From Martelella alba (lineage in GTDB: Bacteria; Pseudomonadota; Alphaproteobacteria; Rhizobiales; Rhizobiaceae): 64,000 bases of DNA. The notes under the pieces are model-generated. The model ran no database searches. It was not told where the DNA came from and worked only from the letters and a program-made list of their open reading frames with translations. A program made the position numbers and the translations under genes. The stretch covers positions 1-64,000 of the forward strand of contig NZ_VHLG01000004.1 in NCBI RefSeq assembly GCF_006516955.1, written 5' to 3'. Every line of letters starts with the position of its first letter. Position 1 is the first letter of the stretch. This document shows positions 38,491 through 48,117 of the stretch, piece by piece.

Positions 38491-39906
38491 TCAAAAGTCA
38501 AAGCGAGACAGGCCGCCTGTCATATCATCAAGCGCCAGCGGCCGCGTGAGAGGAGGCTCTGCCCGCGCGAGACATCCTGGCCGCTCGCAAAGGCGGCAGG
38601 CCGGGCCTATTTCCGTCGCGCCGCCCGCCCCTGGCAATGCATCGGCGTAAACCACCTCGTCAGAACGCTCCGCCGCCAGTCCGATGAGAACCGCAGTGCG
38701 CCGGACCGGCTCGGCAAAGCCGGCCCTTGGCCCATCCAGCGTCCGCGAAAGCGTGAGATAACCTCCCCCATCCGGCAGAACCGTGCGGGCTATGTCGATC
38801 CGGCCTGGAGAAGAAAAAGCATCATAGATGCCGAGTTTTGGACACTCACCGCCAAATTTCTCATGCGGAAAGCCCTTTGCACCCAGACGGCGCAGCACGT
38901 GGCCTGCCTGATCGACCTCCATCAGGAAAAACGGAAGGCCCGCATTTTCCGGACGCTGCAGGCTGACAAGCCGCGTCACGGCCTGCTCAAACGACACGCC
39001 AAAGCGGCTGCGCAGGAGATCAATGTCAAAGTGGACACGGCGCGCCGCCTCGACAAAGGCACCATAGGGCATCAGCAACGCCAGCGCGGCATAGCGGGCA
39101 AGCTCATGGCGCAGCAGGCGGCGCTCCTCGTCGCCCGAAGGTGAGAGCGCCTGAATGGCGGTTTCAAGCGCGGCGGGCATGGCAAGAAACACAGCTTCGA
39201 TGGCAAGTTCACGCATTTGATCGGCCGGCGACAATCGCCCGGAAATGAACAACCGCATCGTATGACGATCAAAGCGCCGGCTATGGTCGCTCATGACGTC
39301 GGCCGGCAGCACCCTGACCGCAATACCATGCGTCTGCCGCAACCATGCCTTCAGCGCCGCCGCCATGTCATCGACCGGACCGAGCGCGTGATGCATTGCC
39401 TCGGCCTCGCGATCCAGCGCATCGAAAAACCACGGATGACGGGAAAGCGTATCGCGAACGGCATCATAGGGCAGCCGCGCGGCGGCAAGCTCCGTCTCAT
39501 GCCCTTCGCGCGCCAGAAGTGCGGCAAGATCCGAAAGCCGGTCGGACTGCTCTCGATAGGCCCGATACAGTTTGACAATGCCGATCGCCGCATTGGGTGC
39601 GGCTTCGGCCACTTCAAGCAATTCCTGATCCCCCGGCAACTCCCCCACCAGAAGCGGATCGGAAAAGACCGCCTTCAGTTCCGCCATGGCCCCGCCGCTC
39701 TCTCCCCTGAGCGCGGTAATATCGACATCATAGACCGCTGCCAGCTTCATCAGCAACTGCACCGTCAAGGGCCGTTGATTGCGTTCGATGAGATTGAGAT
39801 AGGACGGCGAAATGGCCAGTGCCTCCGCCATGGCCGTCTGGGTCAGTTCGAGACTGTTGCGAACACGGCGCAAACGCGGCCCGGCAAAAATCTTGTTCTC
39901 AGCCAC
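38491..39906 (-). CDS. Short-chain fatty acyl-CoA regulator (ScfR/RamB-type XRE regulator)
   Basis: A 471-residue transcription regulator. N-terminal Cro/XRE helix-turn-helix (GPRLRRVRNSLELTQTAMA...PSYLNLIERNQ), a middle IrrE-like domain, and a C-terminal DUF2083 part with CRLCERPGC. It belongs to the ScfR/RamB group that senses short acyl-CoAs and controls the glyoxylate shunt and methylcitrate genes. I begin it at the GTG of VAENKIFAGP, behind GGGAGGTG; the open frame continues upstream but only across the promoter region. It is divergent from aceA, its likely target. Confidence 0.88.
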   Translation of the reverse strand: MAENKIFAGPRLRRVRNSLELTQTAMAEALAISPSYLNLIERNQRPLTVQLLMKLAAVYDVDITALRGESGGAMAELKAVFSDPLLVGELPGDQELLEVAEAAPNAAIGIVKLYRAYREQSDRLSDLAALLAREGHETELAAARLPYDAVRDTLSRHPWFFDALDREAEAMHHALGPVDDMAAALKAWLRQTHGIAVRVLPADVMSDHSRRFDRHTMRLFISGRLSPADQMRELAIEAVFLAMPAALETAIQALSPSGDEERRLLRHELARYAALALLMPYGAFVEAARRVHFDIDLLRSRFGVSFEQAVTRLVSLQRPENAGLPFFLMEVDQAGHVLRRLGAKGFPHEKFGGECPKLGIYDAFSSPGRIDIARTVLPDGGGYLTLSRTLDGPRAGFAEPVRRTAVLIGLAAERSDEVVYADALPGAGGATEIGPACRLCERPGCLARAEPPLTRPLALDDMTGGLSRFDF

Positions 39907-39952
39907 CCTGCACCTCCCAGTCACAGAATGAGACAAAACATATTTCCAAGGA

Positions 39953-40077
39953 TATTTACATAATTTACAAATTAACAAAACACAATTGCAAAGCCTGTGA
40001 CAACATAACCCGTTTTCCGGCACCGATATTCGCTCTCTTCTCGCAGAAACGCAGCGCATGCTGTAAATATTGTCACA
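39953..40077. promoter_or_regulatory. Nested inverted repeats in the scfR-aceA divergent promoter
   Basis: TATTTACA (39953-39960) and TGTAAATA (40062-40069) form one inverted pair; TGTGACAA (39996-40003) and TTGTCACA (40070-40077) form another, so the composite TGTAAATATTGTCACA at 40062-40077 contains both right arms. A TTGCAAAG (39986-39993) also resembles the RamB recognition core. These are good candidates for ScfR binding. Confidence 0.55.
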
Positions 40078-40156
40078 TCGAAAACTGACGATGCGCAGTT
40101 TCAAAACCCTCTGGATACGGGAGACAGAGGGCGTGATTTTAAGGAGGAGAGAGATC

Positions 40157-41446
40157 ATGACCGATTTTTACAATCTTGTTGAAACAGCCCCTGCCGGCCG
40201 CTTTGACGGTATCGAACGCCCCTATGGGATTGACGATGTCCGGCGGCTGCGCGGTTCGGTTCCGATCCGCTACACGCTGGCCGAACAGGGTGCCAACCGG
40301 CTCTGGCAGCTCATCCATTCGGAAGACTTCGTCAACGCACTCGGCGCGCTTTCGGGCAATCAGGCCATGCAGATGGTCCGGGCTGGACTGAAGGCGATCT
40401 ATCTGTCTGGCTGGCAGGTTGCCGCCGATGCCAATACCGCTTCCGCCATGTATCCGGACCAGTCGCTCTACCCGGCCAATGCCGGTCCGGAACTGGCCCG
40501 GCGGATCAACAAGACGCTGCAGCGTGCCGACCAGATCGAGACATCGGAAGGCGGCGGCCTTTCGGTCGACACATGGTTCGCGCCGATCGTTGCCGATGCG
40601 GAAGCAGGCTTCGGCGGCCCGCTCAACGCCTTCGAGATCATGAAGGCCTATATCGAGGCGGGCGCGGCCGGTGTTCACTTCGAGGACCAGCTGGCCTCCG
40701 AGAAGAAATGCGGCCATCTCGGCGGCAAGGTGCTGATCCCGACGGCGGCCCATATCCGCAACCTGACGGCAGCCCGGCTTGCAGCCGACGTCATGGGCGT
40801 TCCAACCCTTGTCATCGCCCGCACCGATGCCGAGGCCGCCAAGCTCCTGACCTCCGACATTGACGAACGCGACCGGCCGTTTGTCGATTACGACAAGGCG
40901 CGCACGCCGGAAGGGTTCTACCATGTGAAGAATGGCCTTGAAGCCTGTATCGCCCGCGCCGTTTCCTATGCGCCCTATTGCGATCTGATCTGGTGCGAGA
41001 CGTCGAAGCCGGATCTGGACCAGGCACGCAAATTTGCCGAAGGGGTCCACAAGGTCCATCCGGGCAAGCGTCTCGCCTATAATTGCTCGCCCTCGTTCAA
41101 CTGGAAGAAAAATCTGGACGATGCGACCATTGCCAGGTTCCAGCGTGAGCTGGGCGCCATGGGCTACAAGTTCCAGTTCATCACCCTTGCCGGTTTCCAT
41201 CAGTTGAATTTCGGCATGTATGAGCTGGCCCGCGGCTACAAGGACCGGCAGATGGCCGCCTATTCGGAGCTGCAACAGGCCGAATTTGCCGCCGAAGCCA
41301 ATGGCTACACCGCTACGAAACACCAGCGCGAGGTCGGCACCGGCTATTTCGACGCCGTTTCGATGGCAATCACCGGCGGCCTGTCATCCACCACCGCAAT
41401 GCATGATTCCACCGAGGCCGCCCAGTTTCAGCCGGCAGCAGAGTAA
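40157..41446 (+). CDS. aceA: Isocitrate lyase
   Basis: A 429-residue glyoxylate-shunt enzyme that splits isocitrate into glyoxylate and succinate for growth on acetate or fatty acids. The catalytic KKCGH motif (residues 183-187) and other sites ([10 protein letters not shown]-like [44 protein letters not shown]) are present. It has an excellent ribosome binding site (AAGGAGGAGA). The promoter region holds the repeats described, and the divergent ScfR regulator supports acyl-CoA-dependent control. Malate synthase is not in the window. Confidence 0.96.
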   Translation: MTDFYNLVETAPAGRFDGIERPYGIDDVRRLRGSVPIRYTLAEQGANRLWQLIHSEDFVNALGALSGNQAMQMVRAGLKAIYLSGWQVAADANTASAMYPDQSLYPANAGPELARRINKTLQRADQIETSEGGGLSVDTWFAPIVADAEAGFGGPLNAFEIMKAYIEAGAAGVHFEDQLASEKKCGHLGGKVLIPTAAHIRNLTAARLAADVMGVPTLVIARTDAEAAKLLTSDIDERDRPFVDYDKARTPEGFYHVKNGLEACIARAVSYAPYCDLIWCETSKPDLDQARKFAEGVHKVHPGKRLAYNCSPSFNWKKNLDDATIARFQRELGAMGYKFQFITLAGFHQLNFGMYELARGYKDRQMAAYSELQQAEFAAEANGYTATKHQREVGTGYFDAVSMAITGGLSSTTAMHDSTEAAQFQPAAE

Positions 41447-41506
41447 GACCCGCAAAGCCCCGGCGGGAGCGGGGCCGTAAAACCCTATGGCAAGGAGGAG
41501 CAAGCC

Positions 41507-41770
41507 ATGAACCCGAAGATCAACGTCAAGGAAAGAACCGAAACCCAGGGCGCCACCATGAACGCCGAGCGCCAGGCCGCAATCCGCATGATCGCCAATG
41601 ATCTGCACCGCCTCAATCAATCGGTCATGCGTGCGGTGGAGGCAGGCCTTTCGGTCGAACTCATCCGCTCGGCACGCCATCACGGCGGCAAGGGGAATTG
41701 GGGGGACCTGATGGTCCCCGTCATTTTCGCCGACGACACGGCAGAACCCGACGACCTCGAAAAAGTCTGA
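41507..41770 (+). CDS. Small conserved protein downstream of aceA
   Basis: An 87-residue soluble protein behind a perfect AAGGAGGAG site, 60 bases after aceA, probably in the same transcript. It is mostly alpha-helical (NAERQAAIRMIANDLHRLNQSVMRAVEAGL) followed by a short basic segment and an acidic tail. I do not recognise the family by name. A similar small gene often follows aceA in rhizobia as far as I recall, which would point to a role with the glyoxylate shunt. Another ATG 12 codons inside is a possible start. Confidence 0.72.
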   Translation: MNPKINVKERTETQGATMNAERQAAIRMIANDLHRLNQSVMRAVEAGLSVELIRSARHHGGKGNWGDLMVPVIFADDTAEPDDLEKV

Positions 41771-41775
41771 TCCTC

Positions 41776-41829
41776 CGGGGGTATCCCTGCTGCCCCCGGC
41801 AGATCCGGCCGCCACCAAAGGCGGCCGGG
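41776..41829 (+). terminator. Two hairpins ending the aceA unit
   Basis: CCGGGGG/CCCCCGG (41776-41800) and CCGGCCGCC/GGCGGCCGG (41806-41829) are tandem GC-rich stems right after the small gene. No T run follows the second, so the strength is uncertain. Confidence 0.5.
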
Positions 41830-41927
41830 TTACCCCTGCATCAATCTGACACTATTCAACGGTACAAAAGCACCATGATCGGCGCTATACTTACCTGTAA
41901 TTGCCGATGTCAGGAGAGGGGAAACAG

Positions 41928-42338
41928 ATGAGCGATACCACACCATCAGGCCGTGCCCACCGCGTCGTGGGATTTCAGGACGCATTCAAACTTGTATTTT
42001 CAAACTACGCCAATTTTCGCGACCGGTCATCGCGGGGCGCGTTCTGGTACTGGGTGCTGGCAAGCTGGATTGTCAGCGTCATCCTGTCGATGATTGACTA
42101 CGGCCTCCTTGGCGCATCCGATAATGTCGGCATTCTGGGCGGCATCTGGAGTCTTGCCATCATCGTCCCCAATATCGCCATCGGCGCCCGCCGCCTGCAC
42201 GATATCAACCGCACCGGCTGGTGGCAGCTTCTGGCGCTTACGGTTATCGGCTCGCTCGTTCTGATTTACTGGTTCTGCCAGCCGGGACAGGCCGAGGCAA
42301 ACCGCTTCGGTCCGGACCGTGAAGCCGGGCGCGACTGA
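41928..42338 (+). CDS. DUF805 family inner-membrane protein
   Basis: A 136-residue DUF805 protein with three hydrophobic helices, the opening GFQDAFKLVFSNYANFRDRSSRGAFWYW and the conserved IAIGARRLHDINRTGWWQL stretch. Function of the family is unknown. A strong GGAGAGGGG site precedes the ATG. It is a single gene, convergent with the flavoprotein gene 7 bases away. Confidence 0.86.
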   Translation: MSDTTPSGRAHRVVGFQDAFKLVFSNYANFRDRSSRGAFWYWVLASWIVSVILSMIDYGLLGASDNVGILGGIWSLAIIVPNIAIGARRLHDINRTGWWQLLALTVIGSLVLIYWFCQPGQAEANRFGPDREAGRD

Positions 42339-42344
42339 GGCTGT

Positions 42345-43547
42345 CTATTCCTCCTGTTCGCCAGCCGCACCGATAGCCGTGCCGGCAGCAAAGCCGGAAG
42401 ACCAGGCCCACTGGAAATTATAGCCGCCAAGCCAGCCGGTGACGTCGACGCATTCGCCGATGAAATAGAGCCCCGGCACCGTCTTCGCCTCCATGGTCCG
42501 GGAGGACAGTCCGCGCGTATCGACACCGCCAAGAGTGACCTCGGCGGTGCGATAGCCCTCCGTTCCGGCCGGCTTGATCCGCCAGTCCTGAACCGAGGCT
42601 GCAAGTGTACGCAGGGCCTTGTCCGGCAGATCGGCAAGCGCACCGGAAAGCGCGGCCCTTTCGGCAAAAAACTGTGCCAGCCGCTTCGGCAGATGGGCGG
42701 CGAGCGCCGTTACCGGGGTCTGCCGGCCATTGTCGCGCTTGGCCGCGATCAACGCGTCTGCCAGATCGAGATTCGGCAGGATACGGATCACGATCTCTGC
42801 ACCCGGTTGCCAATAGGATGAGATCTGCAGGACGGCAGGTCCGGACAACCCGCGATGGGTGAAAAGCAGCGCCTCGCGAAAACGCGTTCTGCCGCAGCCA
42901 AGCTCCGCCGGAACGCCGATACCGGCAAGCGGTGCCAGCAGCGTCTGCAGGCCGGGCTCCAGCGTGAACGGCACCAGACCGGCCCTTGTTTCGACGAGGC
43001 CAAGACCAAACTGTTCGGCCACCTGATAGGAAAGCCCGGTTGCCCCCATTTTCGGGATCGACTTGCCGCCAGAGGCCATGACCAGCTTATCGGCCGTGAT
43101 GTCGCCCGGCCCCGCCATAAAGCGAAACCGGCCGTCGGCATGGGTAATTGCACCGATCTCGGTCGCAAGCCTGAGATCAACCCTGGCCCGGCGGCATTCG
43201 CCGGTCAGCATATCGACGATTTCCTTCGCCGAACCATCACAGAACAACTGGCCAAGTGTCTTTTCGTGATAGGCAATGCCGTGGCGTTCGACCATGTCGA
43301 TAAAATCAGCTGGCTGGTAGCGCGACAGTGCCGATTTGGCGAAATGCGGGTTTTCGGACAGGTAATTTTTCGGCCCGGCGTGAATATTGGTGAAATTGCA
43401 GCGGCCGCCGCCGGAAATGCGGATCTTTTCCCCTGGCGAACGGGCGTGATCAATCAGCACGACGCGCTTTCCCGCCTTACCCGCTGTCAGAGCGCACATC
43501 AGCCCCGCCGCACCGGCGCCAATGATCGCGACATCAAAATATTCCAT
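42345..43547 (-). CDS. HI0933-like NAD(P)/FAD flavoprotein
   Basis: A 400-residue flavoprotein of the HI0933/YhiN family. The dinucleotide-binding IIGAGAAGLMCALTAGKAGKRV, the following ISGGGRCNFTN signature, and the C-terminal GLYFIGECVDVTGWLGGYNFQWAWSSG are all present. Function is unsettled; oxidoreductase activity is likely. Divergent from the puuA-like gene. Confidence 0.88.
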   Translation of the reverse strand: MEYFDVAIIGAGAAGLMCALTAGKAGKRVVLIDHARSPGEKIRISGGGRCNFTNIHAGPKNYLSENPHFAKSALSRYQPADFIDMVERHGIAYHEKTLGQLFCDGSAKEIVDMLTGECRRARVDLRLATEIGAITHADGRFRFMAGPGDITADKLVMASGGKSIPKMGATGLSYQVAEQFGLGLVETRAGLVPFTLEPGLQTLLAPLAGIGVPAELGCGRTRFREALLFTHRGLSGPAVLQISSYWQPGAEIVIRILPNLDLADALIAAKRDNGRQTPVTALAAHLPKRLAQFFAERAALSGALADLPDKALRTLAASVQDWRIKPAGTEGYRTAEVTLGGVDTRGLSSRTMEAKTVPGLYFIGECVDVTGWLGGYNFQWAWSSGFAAGTAIGAAGEQEE

Positions 43548-43676
43548 GGCCTGTCCTGCCTTTTACCGCCATCAGGCTTGTCCGTCGGGACGCAAAGAAA
43601 GTCAACGTTTCCCCTCGCCAAGTCGCAATGCGCCGCTATGATAGATTGAGATAGCAAACCGCGACCGGCGAGAATC

Positions 43677-45113
43677 ATGCCCAGCAAAAAACCGACACTG
43701 AAAACAGCAGGCAAAATCAGCAAATCAGCGGCCACGCCGCCCTTCGTCAGAAATCTCCGCGGCGTTGAGAGCTTCAAGGATGCCGCCAAATGGCTTGGCT
43801 ATCGCGGCATTGAGGATATCGAATGCATCACCCCCGATCTCGCCGGCGTGCCGCGCGGCAAGATGATGCCGACTTCGAAATTCACTTCCAACACCTCGCT
43901 CGCCTTGCCCTCGGCGCTTTACCGGCACACGATCTCCGGCGATTACCCGGAAGAAAGCGGCAATTTCCGCTATGAGCCGCGCGACAGCGACCTGAAACTG
44001 GTGCCCGACCTGTCGACACTGTCCGCCGTGCCGTGGGAATCAGACCCGACCGCGCAGGTAATCTGCGATGTCGTTGGCGCCGATGGCCGCGAAGTGGCCT
44101 ATACACCGCGCAGCGTGCTGAAGCGGGTGATCGACCTTTATGCAGAGCGTGGCTGGAAGGCGGTGGTTGCACCGGAAATCGAGTTTTACCTCGTCGCCCG
44201 CAATGATGATCCGGACCTGCCGCTGGCGCCGCCGATCGGCCGTTCCGGCCGGCCGATCGTCGCCGGTCAGGCCTATTCGATCGCCGGCATCAACGAATTC
44301 GACGAGCTGATCGATGATATCTATCATTTCTGCGAGGGCCAGGGGCTGGAGATTGACACGCTGATCCATGAGGAAGGTCCGGCGCAGCTGGAAATCAATC
44401 TGCGTCACGGCGATCCGCTGGAGCTGGCCGATCAGGTATTCTTCTTCAAGCGCACGATCCGCGAGGCCGCGCTGAAACACGAAACCTTCGCCACCTTCAT
44501 GGCGAAGCCGATGCAGGGCCAGCCCGGCTCCGCCATGCATATTCACCAGTCGGTCGTCGACATTGAAACCGGTCAGAATATCTTCACGCTGGATAATGGG
44601 GATCCGTCACCGGAATTCTTCCATTTCATCGGCGGCATGCAGAAATATGTGCCCTCCGCGCTGGTGATGATGGCCCCCTATGTGAACTCCTACCGACGCC
44701 TGACACCTGACATGGCCTGCCCGGTCAACACGGCCTGGGGCTATGACAACCGTACAACCGCCTTCCGCATTCCAGTTTCCGAACCTTCGGCCCGGCGGAT
44801 CGAAAACCGTCTGCCCAGCTCGGACGCAAACCCCTATCTGGCACTGGCGGCGTCGCTCGCCTGCGGCCTGCTCGGCATCATGAACGCCGTTGACCCATCC
44901 GCCCCATCGGCAGACACCGCCAATGAAGGCGCGATCGATCTGCCGCGCGGACTGCTGGAAGCCGTGGCGCTGATGGAGAGCGAGCCGGCACTTGCGACCA
45001 TCCTGTCCCAGGAATTCATCGATCTTTACGCCGGCATCAAGCGCGGCGAATTTGAGACATTCATGCAGGTCATCAGCCCGTGGGAGCGTGAATTTCTGCT
45101 ACAAAGTGTCTGA
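43677..45113 (+). CDS. Glutamine synthetase family protein (PuuA-like)
   Basis: A 478-residue member of the glutamine synthetase superfamily of the gamma-glutamylputrescine synthetase (PuuA) or polyamine/amino-acid type. The ATP/Glu-binding parts are visible: PEIEFYLVAR, PAQLEINLRHGDPLE, GSAMHIHQS, and the NRTTAFRIP loop. It would ligate glutamate to putrescine or another amine. The next gene, an FAD oxidase of the PuuB type, follows on the same strand 128 bases later, which supports an amine catabolic pathway. Actual amine not shown. Confidence 0.88.
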   Translation: MPSKKPTLKTAGKISKSAATPPFVRNLRGVESFKDAAKWLGYRGIEDIECITPDLAGVPRGKMMPTSKFTSNTSLALPSALYRHTISGDYPEESGNFRYEPRDSDLKLVPDLSTLSAVPWESDPTAQVICDVVGADGREVAYTPRSVLKRVIDLYAERGWKAVVAPEIEFYLVARNDDPDLPLAPPIGRSGRPIVAGQAYSIAGINEFDELIDDIYHFCEGQGLEIDTLIHEEGPAQLEINLRHGDPLELADQVFFFKRTIREAALKHETFATFMAKPMQGQPGSAMHIHQSVVDIETGQNIFTLDNGDPSPEFFHFIGGMQKYVPSALVMMAPYVNSYRRLTPDMACPVNTAWGYDNRTTAFRIPVSEPSARRIENRLPSSDANPYLALAASLACGLLGIMNAVDPSAPSADTANEGAIDLPRGLLEAVALMESEPALATILSQEFIDLYAGIKRGEFETFMQVISPWEREFLLQSV

Positions 45114-45240
45114 ATCGGTTGTATTTTGGCGCAACACTTGCGTTTGGTTAGAAATGGCGACATGTCTGGAGTGAGGCCGGACGTTTAGAAAGGACCGCTC
45201 CTGGAACAATGGAACGGCCGGATGTGTGGAGTACCGAGCG

Positions 45241-46530
45241 ATGAAATGGCAAAGTCCGATTGCACCGGGGCTTTCCTGGTATCAGGCGACTGTGCCGGAA
45301 CGGCTGACCTATCCGGCACTTGACGGTTCGACCAGGGCCGATGTTGCCATTGTCGGCGGCGGTTTTACCGGTCTTCAGGCGGCCTGCCAGCTTGCCAGAG
45401 ATGGCACCGATGTCGTGCTGATCGATGCAGCCCGCTTCGGCGACGGCGCATCAGGGCGGAATGGTGGCCAGCTCGGCACCGGTCAGAACTGGTGGCCGGA
45501 AGAGATGGAAAAGAAGATCGGCTTCGAACGATCCCGGGCGCTGTTCCGGATGGCCGAAGATGCCAAGAGCTTCGTTCTTGATTTTGCCAAGCAGAACGAT
45601 ATTGCCGTTGATTTCAGGCTTGGCCAGATCTCCGTCGCGCACAAACGCAACATGGATTACGACTTTCATCACCATGTTGATGCCATGGCAGAGCGCTATG
45701 ACTACCCGCATCTGGCCTTTTTAAGCCGCGCCGAAACGGCGCAGAAAATCGGCTCGAAGCGCTATTTTTGCGGCATGCGCGATGGCGGCACCGGCCATAT
45801 TCACCCGCTAAAGCTTCTGGTCGGCATTGCCAAAGTTGCGGCCAGCGCCGGTGCGCGCCTCCATGAAATGACCAGGGCGGATGATATTGAACAGCGCGAC
45901 GGAAAGCTGGTGGTCAAGACCGAAACAGGTGAGATTACCGCCGATCGCGTACTGATTGCCGGCAATGGCTATATCGAACAGCATTTCGACGCCAAGACCG
46001 CGGCGCGGGTCATGCCCATACGCTCCTTCATTGCCGCCACCCCGCCGCTGAAGGATCACAAGTCGATTCTGCCGGGTGGTGAGTCGGTCGATGACAGTCG
46101 CTTCGTCGTGCGCTATTTTCGCAAGACCGTCACAGGAGAACTTCTTTTCGGCGGCCGTGAGGCCTATACGAAAGATGCGCCGGGCGATATTTCCAAACAT
46201 CTGCGAAGGCAGATTGCTGAAATATTCCCGCAGCTGAGCGACGTGGAAATCACCCATGCCTGGGGCGGTACGATCGGCATCACCATGCCGCGCAAGCCGC
46301 TGGTTCACGACATCATGCCCGGCGCTACGGCGATTGGTGGCTTTTCCGGCCATGGTGTGATGCTGTCAAATTACTGTGGTAAGCTCTATGCCGATGAAAT
46401 CAGCGGACGCAGCACAAGTCTTGAGCTTTACCGCGAACTGGAGATCCCCGCCTTCCCCGGAGGCAGGGCTCTGCGCCGACCGTTACTGTTCCTTGCGCTC
46501 AGTTGGTTTGCGCTCCGTGATCGTTTCTGA
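45241..46530 (+). CDS. FAD-dependent oxidoreductase (PuuB-like, DAO family)
   Basis: A 429-residue DAO-family enzyme with N-terminal GGGFTGLQAACQLARDGTDVVLID FAD motif and ASGRNGGQLGTGQNWW, typical of gamma-glutamylputrescine oxidase. It also has the C-terminal HAWGGTIGITMPRKPLV and IGGFSGHGVMLSNYCGKL. It would oxidise gamma-glutamylputrescine to the aldehyde. Start is ATG 45241. It follows the PuuA-like gene and precedes zwf; no PuuC or PuuD is adjacent. Confidence 0.88.
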   Translation: MKWQSPIAPGLSWYQATVPERLTYPALDGSTRADVAIVGGGFTGLQAACQLARDGTDVVLIDAARFGDGASGRNGGQLGTGQNWWPEEMEKKIGFERSRALFRMAEDAKSFVLDFAKQNDIAVDFRLGQISVAHKRNMDYDFHHHVDAMAERYDYPHLAFLSRAETAQKIGSKRYFCGMRDGGTGHIHPLKLLVGIAKVAASAGARLHEMTRADDIEQRDGKLVVKTETGEITADRVLIAGNGYIEQHFDAKTAARVMPIRSFIAATPPLKDHKSILPGGESVDDSRFVVRYFRKTVTGELLFGGREAYTKDAPGDISKHLRRQIAEIFPQLSDVEITHAWGGTIGITMPRKPLVHDIMPGATAIGGFSGHGVMLSNYCGKLYADEISGRSTSLELYRELEIPAFPGGRALRRPLLFLALSWFALRDRF

Positions 46531-46610
46531 GACAGCCGTTTTCGAAAAGGGCTGGCTTTTTTAAATCGATTTGATAATAAGTGATCAACCGTTGACGATT
46601 GAGAGAACAT

Positions 46611-48089
46611 ATGGCCACCAGCAGTCAAATCATCCCCGTCGAACCCTTTGACTATGTGGTTTTCGGTGCCACCGGAGATCTCACCGAGCGCAAGCTCCTG
46701 CCTGCACTCTATCACCGACAGATCGCCGGCCAGTTCACCGAGCCGACCCGCATCATCGGGGCGTCCCGCTCCGAACTGACGTCGGAAGACTTCCGCAAAC
46801 ATGCCCAGAAGGCGCTGAAAGAGCACCTCATGCATGGTGAATATGATGATGAGGAAGTCAGGAAATTTCTTGCCCGCATCGAATATGTGCCGGTTGACGC
46901 TACCAGCAGCAAAGGCTGGGACGCGCTGAAAAAGCTGCTCGACGAGGGCAAGGATCGCGTCCGCGCCTTCTACATGGCCGTAGCTCCAAGCATTTTCGGG
47001 CCGATCTGCGATGGCATCCGCGACCATAAGCTGATCACCAAGCAGACCCGTATCGTGGTTGAAAAGCCGCTGGGGCGCGATCTGGAATCGGCGCTCGCGC
47101 TCAACAACATGATCGGCAAGGTCTTCCACGAAGAACAGGTCTTCCGTATCGACCACTATCTTGGCAAGGAAACGGTGCAGAACCTGATGGCACTGCGCTT
47201 TGCCAACGCCCTTTACGAGCCGCTGTGGAACGCCAACCATATCGACCACGTGCAGATCACGGTCGCCGAGGAAGTCGGTCTTGAGGGGCGCGCGGGCTAT
47301 TACGACAAGTCCGGCGCACTGCGCGACATGGTGCAGAACCATATTCTCAACGTGCTCTGCATGGTCGCCATGGAAACCCCATACTCGATGGATTCCGAAG
47401 CCGTTCGCGATGAAAAGCTGAAGGTTCTGCGCTCGCTGAAGCCGATCAATGCCGACAATGCCGGCTATCTGACGGTGCGTGGCCAGTATCGCGCCGGCGC
47501 CTCCAAGGGCGGTCCGGTCAAGGGCTATCTCGAAGAGCTTGACGGTGAGAGCAATACCGAGACCTTTGTTGCCATCAAGGCCGAGATCGATAACTGGCGC
47601 TGGGCCGGCGTGCCATTCTATCTGCGCACCGGCAAGCGTCTTGCCAGCCGCGTCTCGGAGATTGTCATCACCTTCAAGCCGATCCCGCACTCGATTTTCG
47701 AACCGGCCGCCGGCCGCATCGTCGCCAACCAGCTGGTGCTGCGCCTGCAGCCGGATGAAGGCGTGAAGCAGTGGCTGATGATCAAGTCGCCGGGCCCGGG
47801 CGGTATGCGCCTGCGCCACGTTTCGCTCGATATGGCTTTTGCCCAGGCCTTCGATGTGCGCAATCCGGATGCCTATGAACGGCTGCTGCTCGATGTTATC
47901 CGCTCCAACCAGACGCTGTTCATGCGCCGCGACGAGGTTGAAGTGGCCTGGAACTGGGTCGATCCGATCCTGAAAGCCTGGGAAGAAACGAGCCAGCCCG
48001 TGCAGGGCTACACAGCCGGCACATGGGGGCCGAGCAAATCCATCGCCCTCATCGAGCGTGACGGCCGGACCTGGCACGAGCCCAACTGA
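46611..48089 (+). CDS. zwf: Glucose-6-phosphate 1-dehydrogenase
   Basis: A 492-residue enzyme that oxidises glucose-6-phosphate to 6-phosphogluconolactone with NADP. It has the N-terminal FGATGDLTERKLLPALY and the active-site DHYLGKE at residues 181-187. It begins the zwf-pgl-edd operon for the Entner-Doudoroff pathway. Start ATG 46611 behind GAGAGAAC. Length is that of other bacterial Zwf proteins. Confidence 0.96.
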   Translation: MATSSQIIPVEPFDYVVFGATGDLTERKLLPALYHRQIAGQFTEPTRIIGASRSELTSEDFRKHAQKALKEHLMHGEYDDEEVRKFLARIEYVPVDATSSKGWDALKKLLDEGKDRVRAFYMAVAPSIFGPICDGIRDHKLITKQTRIVVEKPLGRDLESALALNNMIGKVFHEEQVFRIDHYLGKETVQNLMALRFANALYEPLWNANHIDHVQITVAEEVGLEGRAGYYDKSGALRDMVQNHILNVLCMVAMETPYSMDSEAVRDEKLKVLRSLKPINADNAGYLTVRGQYRAGASKGGPVKGYLEELDGESNTETFVAIKAEIDNWRWAGVPFYLRTGKRLASRVSEIVITFKPIPHSIFEPAAGRIVANQLVLRLQPDEGVKQWLMIKSPGPGGMRLRHVSLDMAFAQAFDVRNPDAYERLLLDVIRSNQTLFMRRDEVEVAWNWVDPILKAWEETSQPVQGYTAGTWGPSKSIALIERDGRTWHEPN

Positions 48090-48117
48090 CCACAGGACAA
48101 AACAGTCAGGATTCGAG

